From the NCBI GenBank assembly GCA_026397235.1, contig JAPLVG010000013.1, positions 1 to 32,473 of the forward strand: a stretch of 32,473 bases of DNA, in the 5' to 3' direction. Shown here one piece after another: positions 7,123-15,948 of this stretch. The stretch comes from Candidatus Berkelbacteria bacterium (GTDB lineage: Bacteria > Patescibacteriota > UBA1384 > XYA2-FULL-43-10 > CAINNR01). The notes beneath the pieces are model-generated. The model had not been told where the DNA came from. It made no database searches and saw nothing but the letters and a program-made list of their open reading frames with translations. A program made the translations under genes and the position numbers. How positions within the stretch are numbered: the first letter of the stretch is position 1; each line of letters begins with the position of its first letter.

Positions 7123-10100
7123 AAAAACTTTTACTAAAAATTAATCGAGATTACCGACAAATCACAAAAAAGATTTGCGGAATTTTTGAAATTGCTTCAA
7201 ACAAGTTGAAACTTAGATCTCACATAATGAAACTCAGATACAAGAAAAGAAACAATAGCGAAGCTGCACCGATCAGCAACAAGGAATTTAATAGCTGGAT
7301 CGCTAAAAAAAAAAAAAAAGCGAAACCGTATCGTAAACAAATCGGCTGGACGGGATTTGGAATATTTTGCACTTTAATAATAGTAATTGGCGGTGTGCTA
7401 CTTTCGAGCAAGCACTCGGAAGCTACTGGCAGCGCGGTAGCGGTAGTGGGAACAACGGGAACAATCGTAAATACCGGTGAAAAAATTTATTTCGACACAG
7501 GCACATATCACAGCAATGTGACGATAGATAACTATTCCCGCCAAATGGCTGGTTATGCTTGGAGCGGCGATCTTGGTTGGGTTAGTTTTGGTTCTGATAG
7601 TAATCCTTCTGGACCGGTAGTTGCTGACACTAGCGGACATTTATCAGGCAAGGCCAAAGCACTAAATGGCGGCTACATTGATTTTAATGCAAGCCCAACC
7701 GGCGCGAATGTGGTGATAGCGTCAGGAGGAAATTTCTCCGGCTACGCTTGGAGCGAAGATGTCGGTTGGATTAACTTTTCCGGTATCTCATCGCCCAATT
7801 ACAATCCTGATCTTTTACCGCCGAATAATCCAAGTCCAATAACTGCTCAAAGCACTTCGAGTGGCGTTACGCTTGACGCGGCGACCTGGTACAATTACCC
7901 GACTCCATATTTCTCCTGGACGGCACCGGCAGACAATGCAAATGGGATAACTCCGTCAGGAGTTGCCGGTTATTATGTTTATTTCGGCACAAACGCTTCA
8001 GCCGATCCGAGTGTTTGGCAAACTACAACGAACTATACGGCGAGCGATTTGAGCACAAACTACAATCAAAGCTATTATTTGCGAATAAAAACCAAGGATG
8101 TCGCCGGCAATATTTCTACGGCTGCGACTGTATATACTTATAAATATGATCAGGATAATATGGCGCCACCTGATCCGACCCTGAGTAGTGCCAAAAGCCA
8201 AACTCCGGGCGGAAGCGATATTGTTTCCGGTGACTGGCACAACTACGCAGCACCGTATTTCACATTTAACGCCTCTGCAGATGCCACTGACGGCAGCCAC
8301 GCTCATACGGTTTCCGGCACCGTCGGCTACTATGTTTACTTTGGGACTTCGAACTCCGCTGACCCGCATACCGCTGGCAGTTATCAGACGGGCTTGAACT
8401 ATACCGCCGGTTCGCTGGCTTCCGGCTCAACTTATTATTTGAGAGTTAGCTCAAAAGACAATGCAGGAAATATTGGGAGCGGCTCAACAATTTTCACTTA
8501 TAAATATGAAACGGCTACTCCCGATTCGCCAAAGTATGTTTCGGTTTCGCCGTCGGGATATACCAGAACCAATTCATTCACCTTTATATGGCCGACTTCC
8601 GGCGCCGATATGGCAGCCGACACCGGTGGCAGTGGAGTTTATGGTTATCAGTACAAAACGGGTGCGACTGACGGTGTTTATTCCGACTGGTCGGCAACAA
8701 TGACTGGCGGATCACTTGAACTGGGAGATGTGGCTTACCGAACCGGGACAAATATTTTCTATCTCCGTGCGGTTGACACTGCCGGCAATGCTGATCCTAC
8801 ACCGGTTCAGACAAATTTTTACTATAATAATACTGCTCCGACAGCACCGAAAAATTTGGTCGTCACTCCGTCCTCATCTGACTCAAATAACTTTGCTTTT
8901 TCCTGGGACGAGCCAACTACCGGCAGTGGATCAATCTCGGGTTATTACTATTCAATAAACGCCATACCGACACCGTCCAACACTTCTTTTGTGACTGATC
9001 GGTCTTTGTCTGCCGGACCTTACGCCACCCAGCAGGGCGAAAATACTTTCTATATTGTTGCTAAAGACGAAGCCGGTAACTATTCGTTTGATTCCTGTAA
9101 CGCAATTTCCGGCAATCCGGACACTGATGGTTGCGCTAAAACAACATTCACTGCCAATACCACTGCTCCTGGTGCTCCGGCCAGTTTGCAAATCTTTGAT
9201 ATTTCAAACAGAGACGCCTCGTTATTTGCCGCAACCTTAAAATGGATCGCACCAGCAAACACCGGAACCGGCTTTAACGGCTATGAAATCTACCGCTCAA
9301 CTGATGGATCAAGTTACTCATCGGTTGGCACAACCGCCGGTACAACTTATGCCGATACCGATCTTTCCAGCCAAAAATATTACTATTATGTCAAATCCAA
9401 AGATAATGCAGGCCAACATTCGGTTGCCTCATCTATTGTTAATTTGACCCCGACCGGTCGCTACACCAACCCGCCGGCACTTACTGAGAATCCCACATCT
9501 TCACCAAAAGCGTTTTCGGCGACAATTTCATGGGAGACTGACCGTGAAGGATCAAGTTTTGGCTATTTCGCCAAAAGCAAAGATGATCTGAAAAACGCTA
9601 AGGGATTTGGCCAGCCGGAAAAAAGCAAGAAGCATTCGGTTGAAGTCATCGGCCTTGATCCCGAAACAATTTACTATTATCAGGCAATGTGGGAAGACTC
9701 AGATGGCAACCAGGGAAAAAGCGATGTCTACTCGTTCAAAACTGGACTTCGACCAAAGATTTCCGATGTAAAGGTTTCAAATATCACTCTTACCTCGGCA
9801 ACAATCTCCTGGACATCCACTACGATTGCCACATCAACAATTAATTACGGTAAAACTTCAAACTACGGTGGAAACCTTTCCGACAAATCTGGCTCGCAAA
9901 CTACTACTCATTCGATTAATTTAGCTGACCTCGAAGATTCTGCGACTTACCATTTTCAGATAATCGGTACCGATACAGATAATAACCAACTTGTTTCTGA
10001 CGATTATACTTTTAACACCTTAACAATGCCAAAGGTCTCAAATTTCCGCTTTGAAACAGTAAAAGATGCACCGACAACAACGCTAAAATTCAATTGGGAC

Positions 10101-10703
10101 ACTAATGTTCCGACAACTTCCATAGTTTCGTATTCGATCGGCGGTTCTGACAAAACGGCGTCGGAAGCTGAATACAAAACAGCCCATGAGATAACCGTTT
10201 CCGATCTTCAAGATAAATCGACCTATATCTTGAAAGCAAAGGGAGTTGATAACTTCGGCAATCAGGTTGAGTCTGATGCAAATACCTACACCACGCCGCT
10301 AGATACCCGCCCGCCAAAACTGTCATCACTTGCGGTAGAGATAAAATCAAACGGCTTTGGCCAAACTCAACAAGCGCAATTGGTTGTTTCGTGGCAGACG
10401 GATGAACCTTCAACAAGCCAAATCGAATATTCTACCGGCATCAGCGGCTCAGATTATGACTTCAAGACCAAGGAAGATATGGCGCTTTCGACCAGTCATG
10501 TGGTCATTGCCTCTGGCCTTGAACCGTCAAAGATTTATCACTTACGGGCAGTCTCACATGATGGCTCAAGCAACATGGGAACGTCAAATGACACAACGAC
10601 GATTACCGGCAAAATCCAGCAATCGGTCGTTGATATCATTGTCAATTCGTTGCAGAAATCACTTGGCTTCTTGAGCAAAATGTTTTACCCAAACAGTAAT
10701 TAA
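7119..10703 (+). CDS. Giant membrane-anchored surface protein with fibronectin-type-III-like repeats
   Basis: The ATG at 7119 overlaps the RT stop (ATGA), which suggests coupled translation; an alternative ATG at 7227 would drop 36 residues. The basic N-terminus carries a single membrane helix (about residues 76-96), so most of the 1194 residues are probably outside the cell. Two 'GYAWS..GW..F' units at about 145-225 are a repeat common in Patescibacterial surface proteins. From about 235 to 1160 come many beta-sandwich units with 'YYVYFGT', 'YYLRVSSKDNAGN' and 'TSATISWTS' signatures, typical of fibronectin type III domains. No catalytic motif is seen. It is probably an adhesin or envelope stalk, and its place beside the DGR suggests a shared surface role. 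Confidence 0.85.
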   Translation: MKKLLLKINRDYRQITKKICGIFEIASNKLKLRSHIMKLRYKKRNNSEAAPISNKEFNSWIAKKKKKAKPYRKQIGWTGFGIFCTLIIVIGGVLLSSKHSEATGSAVAVVGTTGTIVNTGEKIYFDTGTYHSNVTIDNYSRQMAGYAWSGDLGWVSFGSDSNPSGPVVADTSGHLSGKAKALNGGYIDFNASPTGANVVIASGGNFSGYAWSEDVGWINFSGISSPNYNPDLLPPNNPSPITAQSTSSGVTLDAATWYNYPTPYFSWTAPADNANGITPSGVAGYYVYFGTNASADPSVWQTTTNYTASDLSTNYNQSYYLRIKTKDVAGNISTAATVYTYKYDQDNMAPPDPTLSSAKSQTPGGSDIVSGDWHNYAAPYFTFNASADATDGSHAHTVSGTVGYYVYFGTSNSADPHTAGSYQTGLNYTAGSLASGSTYYLRVSSKDNAGNIGSGSTIFTYKYETATPDSPKYVSVSPSGYTRTNSFTFIWPTSGADMAADTGGSGVYGYQYKTGATDGVYSDWSATMTGGSLELGDVAYRTGTNIFYLRAVDTAGNADPTPVQTNFYYNNTAPTAPKNLVVTPSSSDSNNFAFSWDEPTTGSGSISGYYYSINAIPTPSNTSFVTDRSLSAGPYATQQGENTFYIVAKDEAGNYSFDSCNAISGNPDTDGCAKTTFTANTTAPGAPASLQIFDISNRDASLFAATLKWIAPANTGTGFNGYEIYRSTDGSSYSSVGTTAGTTYADTDLSSQKYYYYVKSKDNAGQHSVASSIVNLTPTGRYTNPPALTENPTSSPKAFSATISWETDREGSSFGYFAKSKDDLKNAKGFGQPEKSKKHSVEVIGLDPETIYYYQAMWEDSDGNQGKSDVYSFKTGLRPKISDVKVSNITLTSATISWTSTTIATSTINYGKTSNYGGNLSDKSGSQTTTHSINLADLEDSATYHFQIIGTDTDNNQLVSDDYTFNTLTMPKVSNFRFETVKDAPTTTLKFNWDTNVPTTSIVSYSIGGSDKTASEAEYKTAHEITVSDLQDKSTYILKAKGVDNFGNQVESDANTYTTPLDTRPPKLSSLAVEIKSNGFGQTQQAQLVVSWQTDEPSTSQIEYSTGISGSDYDFKTKEDMALSTSHVVIASGLEPSKIYHLRAVSHDGSSNMGTSNDTTTITGKIQQSVVDIIVNSLQKSLGFLSKMFYPNSN
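7305..7319 (+). repeat. A15 homopolymer in coding sequence
   Basis: Fifteen A's encode five lysines just before the membrane helix of the large surface protein. Runs this long are prone to replication and transcription slippage, and to sequencing error. Confidence 0.95.
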
Positions 10704-10716
10704 ATAATTGGAAATA

Positions 10717-11463
10717 ATGGAAAAAGAGATTATTAAAATAGATGGACTGTTCAAGGAATTTATTTCACAAGATAAATCAACAAAAACAGAAGTCCTAAAA
10801 GGCATTAACGTCAGCATCAACGAGGGCGACTTCGTTGTTATTTATGGTCCATCAGGTTGTGGAAAATCGACGCTTTTGAATCACATCGTGGGGCTAGAAA
10901 CCCCGACTAAGGGTAATGTTTATCTTTATGAAAAAAATATGAACACTTTGAACGCTGCTCAGCGGGCCAAGGTTCGATCTAGTAAATTCGGCATTGTATA
11001 TCAACAATCATATTGGGCCAAAGCACTTAATGTCGTTGAAAATGTCGCCGTTCCGCTGATGATTGTCGGATCGGGATATAAGGATTCGTTGTTTAAGGCG
11101 CAAGCGATATTAGGTGAAGTTGAAATGGGCCAGTATGCCGAGAAATGGCCATTGCAACTTTCCGGTGGTGAACAACAGAGAATTGGTTTAGCACGAGCGC
11201 TGGTTAACAATCCATCAATCATCGTGGCTGACGAGCCGACAGGAAATCTTGATACCCACTCCGCCGATTATGTGATGGATCTGCTGCAAAAACTCAACAA
11301 GATCTATAAACGAACCGTCATCATGGTTACCCATAACTTGGCTTATCTTCCACTTGCCACCAAAACGATTGCAATGCTGGATGGAAGGATTGTGTCAGAG
11401 AAAAAGGGAGAACTCCGAGCGCAGCTCGAGGGCGAGCTTAAGAATTTGGAGAAAATGATATGA
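10717..11463 (+). CDS. ABC transporter ATP-binding protein, MacB/LolD type
   Basis: The 248-residue ATPase shows the full motif set: Walker A GPSGCGKST (about 44-52), Q-loop 'YQQSYW', signature LSGGEQQ (about 148), Walker B 'IIVADEPTG' and an H-loop 'VTHN'. The MacB/LolD group energises permeases that act on substrates at the outer face of the membrane rather than pumping them through. I chose ATG 10717 over TTG 10708. The stop overlaps the permease ATG by 4 nt, so the two form a pair. It begins 13 nt after the large surface protein, probably one transcript, so the substrate could be a peptide or surface component. Confidence 0.92.
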   Translation: MEKEIIKIDGLFKEFISQDKSTKTEVLKGINVSINEGDFVVIYGPSGCGKSTLLNHIVGLETPTKGNVYLYEKNMNTLNAAQRAKVRSSKFGIVYQQSYWAKALNVVENVAVPLMIVGSGYKDSLFKAQAILGEVEMGQYAEKWPLQLSGGEQQRIGLARALVNNPSIIVADEPTGNLDTHSADYVMDLLQKLNKIYKRTVIMVTHNLAYLPLATKTIAMLDGRIVSEKKGELRAQLEGELKNLEKMI

Positions 11464-12659
11464 AATTGAAAGTTATTGTTAGATTATCTCTAAAAAATTT
11501 ATGGGTTAAGAAATCCAGAACTATAATTACCACACTGGGAATTGTAATAGGAATTGGTTCAATTATTTTTCTTGTTTCATTGGGATATGGCTTGGAGCGT
11601 TTGGTGACAAGCCAAGTGACAAATTTTGAAGCTTTTACGATTTTGGACATCCCATCGGCAAATTTGAAAACACTGAAAATTGATCAAAGCGTAATTGATA
11701 AAACTTCGGCGCTTCCTCATGTTCAAACCGTTGTTCCTGTGGATAGTATCGCCGGCAGACTCGGTCGTGACGGCACAGGAACCTCGGCTGAGACAGTCGT
11801 TGTTGCGGCCGGCAAGGATTATTGGCCTATGGCGAGTATTAGTGCTGACAAAGGCTCTCTACCACTTGCTGACGGACAGGCGATGATTAACCGAGCTGCC
11901 TTAAAATTGCTAGGTGAGAACGAGGACCAAGTTATTGGCCAAACTATGGATTTAGATTTATTGATTCCAGCAGAGATTCGCTCAGATAACGCCGACTCGG
12001 TCAAAACTGTCGAAAAAGTTCCGCTGAAAATTGTCGGGGTAGAAAAAGATGAACAAAGCCCAATTATTTACGTGCCGATTTCGTTACTTAACAAAAATGG
12101 TGCCGATAAATTTATCTCCCTGAAATTAAAAGCCGACACCAAAGAAAGTATTCCGGAGCTTCGCAAACAACTTGAAAATTTGGGACTGTCAACAGAGTAC
12201 GTTGGAGATACAGTTGACCAGATTAGCCAAGTATTCGTTTTATTCAGAATTGTTCTGGCGATATTCGGTTTGATTGCACTCCTGGTCGCCGCCCTTGGAA
12301 CATTCAACACTTTGACTATCAATCTTCTTGAGAGAATCCGAGAAATTGGTCTATTTAAAGCTCTCGGCATGCAAAACGCTGATATTTACAAGCTATTTGT
12401 CACAGAGTCCTTCCTAATTGGTGCTTTCGGTGGTTTTTTCGGCATAATCCTAGGGTTGTTAATGGCGACTGCCATAAACGCTCTTTTGGCGGTTTTTGCC
12501 TCGAAGGCAGGGGCCGATACTATTAATCTTTTTGTCACGCCTTGGACTCTTGAATTAGTCGTTGGATTGTTTTCTATATTGGTCGGCCTAGCAACAGGGC
12601 TGTATCCTGCTTACAGAGCAATCAAGATCAATGCACTTGACGCGCTAAAATACGAATAA
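11460..12659 (+). CDS. ABC transporter permease, MacB/FtsX type
   Basis: The protein has 399 residues. An N-terminal helix (about 18-42, 'TIITTLGIVIGIGSIIFL') is followed by a periplasmic-type domain to about residue 255. Three C-terminal helices then carry the FtsX-family segment 'ERIREIGLFKALGM', which contacts the ATPase. This four-helix layout is typical of MacB-like exporters and mechanotransmission permeases. It pairs with the ATPase just upstream and has no partner membrane-fusion protein nearby. Confidence 0.9.
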   Translation: MKLKVIVRLSLKNLWVKKSRTIITTLGIVIGIGSIIFLVSLGYGLERLVTSQVTNFEAFTILDIPSANLKTLKIDQSVIDKTSALPHVQTVVPVDSIAGRLGRDGTGTSAETVVVAAGKDYWPMASISADKGSLPLADGQAMINRAALKLLGENEDQVIGQTMDLDLLIPAEIRSDNADSVKTVEKVPLKIVGVEKDEQSPIIYVPISLLNKNGADKFISLKLKADTKESIPELRKQLENLGLSTEYVGDTVDQISQVFVLFRIVLAIFGLIALLVAALGTFNTLTINLLERIREIGLFKALGMQNADIYKLFVTESFLIGAFGGFFGIILGLLMATAINALLAVFASKAGADTINLFVTPWTLELVVGLFSILVGLATGLYPAYRAIKINALDALKYE

Positions 12660-12687
12660 GATTCTTAATTTTTATATTTCTCAATCG

Positions 12688-12712
12688 CGAGTTTCTATTA
12701 CTCGGTATTTTT
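12688..12712 (+). terminator. Weak terminator after the ABC permease
   Basis: CGAGT (12688-12692) pairs with ACTCG (12700-12704) across 7 nt, followed by a T-rich run. The stem is short, so readthrough into the next small gene is likely. Confidence 0.4.
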
Positions 12713-12728
12713 GTAATAATGGGAGCAT

Positions 12729-12899
12729 ATGAAATATAAGGTTTGTGACAAATGTGGCGAAGTAGTTGCACGAACGGGAATTATCTCGTCGATTTTGATT
12801 TCGGACGAGAAAAGTTGTTTTGCAAGGTGTAATAACAAAGATTGCCAGAAATATTTTTCTAAAATGAGATTTGAGAAATTGAAAGAGGAAGAGTTTTAA
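12729..12899 (+). CDS. 56-residue zinc-ribbon-like microprotein
   Basis: ATG at 12729 follows GGGAG with short spacing. The protein begins MKYKVCDKCGEVV and contains a CxxC pair near residue 6 and further cysteines at about 34, 38 and 43, consistent with a zinc-binding fold. The tail is basic and acidic (RFEKLKEEEF). I do not recognise a family. Its TAA stop overlaps the stop of the convergent PLD-like gene by 4 nt, sharing the sequence TTAA. Confidence 0.6.
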   Translation: MKYKVCDKCGEVVARTGIISSILISDEKSCFARCNNKDCQKYFSKMRFEKLKEEEF

Positions 12900-13618
12900 T
12901 GTTGCAACGATGCGATGATCGAATTCGCTAACGAAGTATATATTTGCGCCGGTCTTAAATTTACCAAGCCGACAATCAACCAAACTATTATCGGAATCGC
13001 CATTCCCAGCAAAAATATCTTCGTTTTTAATTTAAAGCTATGCTTGGAGTTGTTTACCAAGCCCTTATATAATTTTTCGTATTTTAGCTTATATGCCGCC
13101 GCAATTTGATCATTTAGGCCGATATATTGCATAACCTGCGTTGCAGATTCCCCGTGAGCCGTTCTTCTCATCATTTCATTGCTTGCTCGGTGCGATAAAA
13201 TATTCAGACTGCCCTCCCATAGCACTTCTCTGTCCACGATTGCTACCTTTTGATGAATATACCTTCCTGGATAGAAAATGCAGACACCCAGCTCTTCGAG
13301 GCGTTTTAGCGCACATCCTATCTGTGGCTGCATAGTGGAATCGTATTCTTCAATCGGTCGAGTAAAGATGAAGATGTCGATATTTCGGTCGATCAATTTC
13401 TCAATTGTCGGTTTGAGAAAATCTGTTCTAAATTTTGAGACAAACGGACTATATATTATCACTTCCTTTTTTGCAGCCAGCATATCAGCAGTAAGTGCTT
13501 TGTAAAAAGTATTTTCGTTATACAAGTCAATTGATTGCGATTCTGATATTTTCTCAGCCTTAATCGCGTCGTCTCTCCTTTTTAATAATTGTTTGAATGA
13601 TTGAGCGTGTGAAATCAT
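12896..13618 (-). CDS. Phospholipase D-like protein with C-terminal membrane anchor
   Basis: The 240-residue protein has one HKD motif, H122-x-K124-x4-D129 followed by GS, placing it among PLD-superfamily proteins that act as dimers: nucleases, phosphodiesterases or lipid enzymes. A single hydrophobic helix at about 200-219 anchors the C-terminus. The start has a strong AAGGAGG a few nt upstream. It is divergent from the XRE regulator at 13691 and shares its upstream region, so that regulator may control it. Substrate (DNA, RNA or lipid) cannot be told from sequence. Confidence 0.82.
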   Translation of the reverse strand: MISHAQSFKQLLKRRDDAIKAEKISESQSIDLYNENTFYKALTADMLAAKKEVIIYSPFVSKFRTDFLKPTIEKLIDRNIDIFIFTRPIEEYDSTMQPQIGCALKRLEELGVCIFYPGRYIHQKVAIVDREVLWEGSLNILSHRASNEMMRRTAHGESATQVMQYIGLNDQIAAAYKLKYEKLYKGLVNNSKHSFKLKTKIFLLGMAIPIIVWLIVGLVNLRPAQIYTSLANSIIASLQH

Positions 13619-13645
13619 ATTCCTCCTTAAATTATTTAAATTGAT

Positions 13646-13690
13646 ATCCAGTCTGGATTTTTGAACCGAGATTTGCTATATTGTTCTCAT
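13646..13690. promoter_or_regulatory. Divergent promoter region with palindromic operator
   Basis: ATCCAG-t-CTGGAT (13646-13658) is a perfect palindrome between the PLD-like gene and the XRE gene. An extended -10 (TGCTATATT, 13674-13682) lies 8 nt before ATG 13691, so the regulator mRNA is probably leaderless. XRE proteins often bind such sites and repress themselves. Confidence 0.5.
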
Positions 13691-13909
13691 ATGGTCAAGA
13701 AAAATGATGAAAAAATCTTTATCGATCTGGGCAACAAGCTGAGAAAAGCCAGAGAGGAAGCCAGACTTACACAAGCAGAAGTTGCCAAGGCAGCTAATGT
13801 TAATGTTAGTTATTATGCCGAGATCGAACGAGGAGAAGTAAATCCTTCATACATCAAGTTACAGGCCATTATGAAAGCCTTGAAGATAAAGTCCCTCGAC
13901 ATTATCTAG
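13691..13909 (+). CDS. XRE-family helix-turn-helix regulator
   Basis: The 72-residue protein is almost entirely a Cro/CI-type HTH domain (KLRKAREEARLTQAEVAKAA, then 'YYAEIERGEVNPS'). I place the start at ATG 13691 rather than TTG 13661 because a promoter -10 box lies between them. It has no sensory domain, so it probably acts as a simple dimeric repressor. The palindrome at 13646 is its likely site. Confidence 0.88.
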   Translation: MVKKNDEKIFIDLGNKLRKAREEARLTQAEVAKAANVNVSYYAEIERGEVNPSYIKLQAIMKALKIKSLDII

Positions 13910-14083
13910 TCTTTCTCTTGATCATTTTCACTAAATGCACCCATTAACTGGTTCAGCCAGCTCAAAAGGTGTTCAAAAGAAAGTCGGTCGAGGGTACCAA
14001 CACATGTCGTTCTGGGCGACCGGTTCGCCGTGGGTGCGTGAATTGTTCGGTTTAGCTTAAACAATTGAAGTTTGAATCAAAAA

Positions 14084-14106
14084 ATCCAGTGTTACTGGAT
14101 TTTTTT
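14084..14106. terminator. Bidirectional terminator
   Basis: ATCCAGT-gtt-ACTGGAT is flanked by six A's on the left and six T's on the right, so it can end both the XRE transcript and the convergent zincin transcript. The 170 nt before it contain small hairpins (for example 14040-14067) but no gene. Confidence 0.82.
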
Positions 14107-14127
14107 ATTCCCCAAATTGGCCTCTGA

Positions 14128-14493
14128 TTATTCTTTAGTTGTGTCTGCTCTATGGATAATATCAGTCAAATCTTTAGCAGTTTTCTCCAAGAGTTCAAAA
14201 TACTGGTCTTTTTTGTCATCAGGAACATTGTCTTCAACAAAATGATCATATTCCCAGAGAACCAGATGAATGAGTTCATGTAAAATAACGTAGTCATCTC
14301 GTCCGGTTTCGGCATCACAAATGAGAACTGATGCTTTTTTGTTTTCAACATCAACTTCGATATCACCGGATTGAACAAAATCCTTTCGCTCGAATTTCTT
14401 AATTTTAAAATCGATCTGCCAGCTTCCTAAGTTTAGAAACCGCTGCCAAAATCGCAATGACTTTTCAATTTTCTCTTCTCGATTCATTTTCAT
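14128..14493 (-). CDS. Small zincin-like metallopeptidase fold protein
   Basis: The 121-residue protein contains H72-E-L-I-H76, the HExxH zinc motif of gluzincins, preceded by a beta-rich segment (QIDFKIKKFE, ASVLICD). No signal peptide is present, so it is cytoplasmic. Small HExxH proteins of this kind appear in phage, toxin and Patescibacterial genomes and are mostly uncharacterised. Start MKMN at 14493 has no clear ribosome site; 14487 is an alternative. It ends at the shared terminator. Confidence 0.65.
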   Translation of the reverse strand: MKMNREEKIEKSLRFWQRFLNLGSWQIDFKIKKFERKDFVQSGDIEVDVENKKASVLICDAETGRDDYVILHELIHLVLWEYDHFVEDNVPDDKKDQYFELLEKTAKDLTDIIHRADTTKE

Positions 14494-14519
14494 ATTTTAA
14501 TCAATTGTTTATGTGGTTA

Positions 14520-14541
14520 GGGGCGACACTGTGGTCGCCCC
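14520..14541 (-). terminator. Strong hairpin closing the radical SAM cassette
   Basis: GGGGCGAC (14520-14527) pairs perfectly with GTCGCCCC (14534-14541) over a 6-nt loop. It lies 23 nt past the peptide stop. The run of U's after it is poor, so it may protect the 3' end rather than terminate efficiently. Confidence 0.5.
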
Positions 14542-14564
14542 TGTTGTTCCGGGCGCAGTCGCGC

Positions 14565-14648
14565 TTAGACTTGCCCCCGGCAGCACCGACCGCCATTCGT
14601 CGCAGACGATGGCTCAGACGACTTGTTGGCCTTTCTCAAGACCTTCAT
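14565..14648 (-). CDS. 27-residue Cys-Cys peptide, candidate RiPP precursor
   Basis: On the minus strand, AAGGAGGG (14656-14663) lies 7 nt before ATG 14648, one of the best ribosome sites in the window. The frame encodes a basic, Ser-rich leader-like half (MKVLRKANKSSEPSS) and a compact core (ATNGGRCCRGQV) with adjacent cysteines at 22 and 23, then TAA. It starts 4 nt after the stop of the radical SAM/SPASM gene, so the two are co-translated. SPASM enzymes commonly crosslink Cys, Gly or side-chain carbons in short peptides, so this is a fitting substrate. The peptide is shorter than most precursors, matches no family I know, and could instead be a leader or chance frame. Confidence 0.55.
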   Translation of the reverse strand: MKVLRKANKSSEPSSATNGGRCCRGQV

Positions 14649-14652
14649 GATC

Positions 14653-15948
14653 TTACCCTCCTTCCCTGTTTTCTTCGCTCCGACGTAGAACCCGCAGGAA
14701 ATCGTCCTTGACATGCTTCAGTTCGACACAAGGACTTTCCGTTGGCTTCCACTTGCGCTTCATTGAGCAGCCACCCATACAGATTGGCAGGAACTGACAG
14801 CGCACGCACTCGTCGTTGGCGAACGGATCCTTTGAGATCCAACTTCGCCACTTCGGCTCATCGAGAAGCAGGTTGCCACTTTTGGTCAGGGCACCGACTT
14901 TCTCGCTGGCGTCGAAGTTTTCGCCGCACTTGTAGAGCGAACCGCTCGGGTCGATAATGAATTGTCCAACCGAGTCGACGATGCAGAATTCGTGACCCTG
15001 CAATGCGTCGGCATAAGGTAGAACAATCCAACCGTCGTTGGCAGCGTCCATGTACGTCTGCATAATGACAGATGACGCTTCCGCCGGCTCAAGACAGAGT
15101 AAAGCGCAGGGGTTGGCATCGGAAGACAGGACTGGTTTGGCCAACACCGCGACCTGATTCTTAAGACCATTTGCTTCAAGTATACCATACAGATCGGCAA
15201 CTTTTGAAGCATTCGGTCTCCAGACATTAACTCGGATGCTGACTGGCAATCCAGCTCCCCTTGCTCGACAGATGTTCGCCAAGATGGTTGCGAAGGTCTT
15301 GCCTCCGCTGGTCAACTTGCGACTCAGGTTATGCGTCTCCGGTGGCCCATCGAGGGTAATCTGCAGATGACCGACTTTGAACTTGGAGAGATAGTCAATC
15401 ATCTCCTTGTCCAGCAGATACCCATTTGTGGTCACGGTCACGATATACTCTGTGTCGTGCCGCTTGCACAGCTCGGCGATCCAACTGTTCAGCCGGAAAA
15501 GCGTTGCTCTTTCGAGCAACGGCTCGCCGCCGTACCAGTCGATTGATAGTCTGTCGAGCTTCGGGATTTTCTCCAAAAGCATCGACATGATGCTACTCTC
15601 GACTGTCTTGGTCAAGCGTTTTTGACACCGTTTCTGGAAGCAGTAGCTACATCGGAAGTTGCAGCGGAGCGTTGTCATGACTGACAGAATCAGCTCGTTT
15701 TGGGTTCGCCCGGTTAGGTTTCTGACACGAATTACCGCTTGTTCGTCATAGTCTGCATCGACTATGACCCCCAAGTCGTGAAATCCTGGCCAGAAAGTTG
15801 ACGGCAGTCGTGAGATATCACGATGTTCAATCGCCTCGCGAACCGCGTCAGCGTCTTGGTTGATGACGACCAGTGCGCCAGTCAAAGTGTTGTAGACGAT
15901 CAGGTCTCCGCCGTCTGCCATAGAGAGATTGTAAGCTGAGAGTTTCAT
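14653..15948 (-). CDS. Radical SAM/SPASM peptide-maturase-like enzyme
   Basis: The 431-residue protein carries the radical SAM cluster motif C96-x3-C100-x2-C103 and a SPASM-type C-terminus with C341, C381, C384, C390, C394 and C407, which would bind auxiliary Fe-S clusters. The GGEPLL segment (about 140-145) binds SAM. The N-terminal 85 residues, including 'YNTLTGALVVIN', resemble the front domain of RiPP-modifying radical SAM enzymes. Such enzymes make thioether or carbon-carbon crosslinks in peptides. GGAGGT lies 8 nt before the ATG, and the start overlaps the upstream stop by 4 nt. GC content is clearly above the neighbours, suggesting horizontal acquisition. Confidence 0.88.
   Translation of the reverse strand: MKLSAYNLSMADGGDLIVYNTLTGALVVINQDADAVREAIEHRDISRLPSTFWPGFHDLGVIVDADYDEQAVIRVRNLTGRTQNELILSVMTTLRCNFRCSYCFQKRCQKRLTKTVESSIMSMLLEKIPKLDRLSIDWYGGEPLLERATLFRLNSWIAELCKRHDTEYIVTVTTNGYLLDKEMIDYLSKFKVGHLQITLDGPPETHNLSRKLTSGGKTFATILANICRARGAGLPVSIRVNVWRPNASKVADLYGILEANGLKNQVAVLAKPVLSSDANPCALLCLEPAEASSVIMQTYMDAANDGWIVLPYADALQGHEFCIVDSVGQFIIDPSGSLYKCGENFDASEKVGALTKSGNLLLDEPKWRSWISKDPFANDECVRCQFLPICMGGCSMKRKWKPTESPCVELKHVKDDFLRVLRRSEENREGG

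Noticed and set aside
14645-14851. 68-codon minus ORF overlapping the radical SAM 3' end
   Set aside because: Out-of-frame shadow of the SPASM region; the real short gene is the downstream 27-codon frame.
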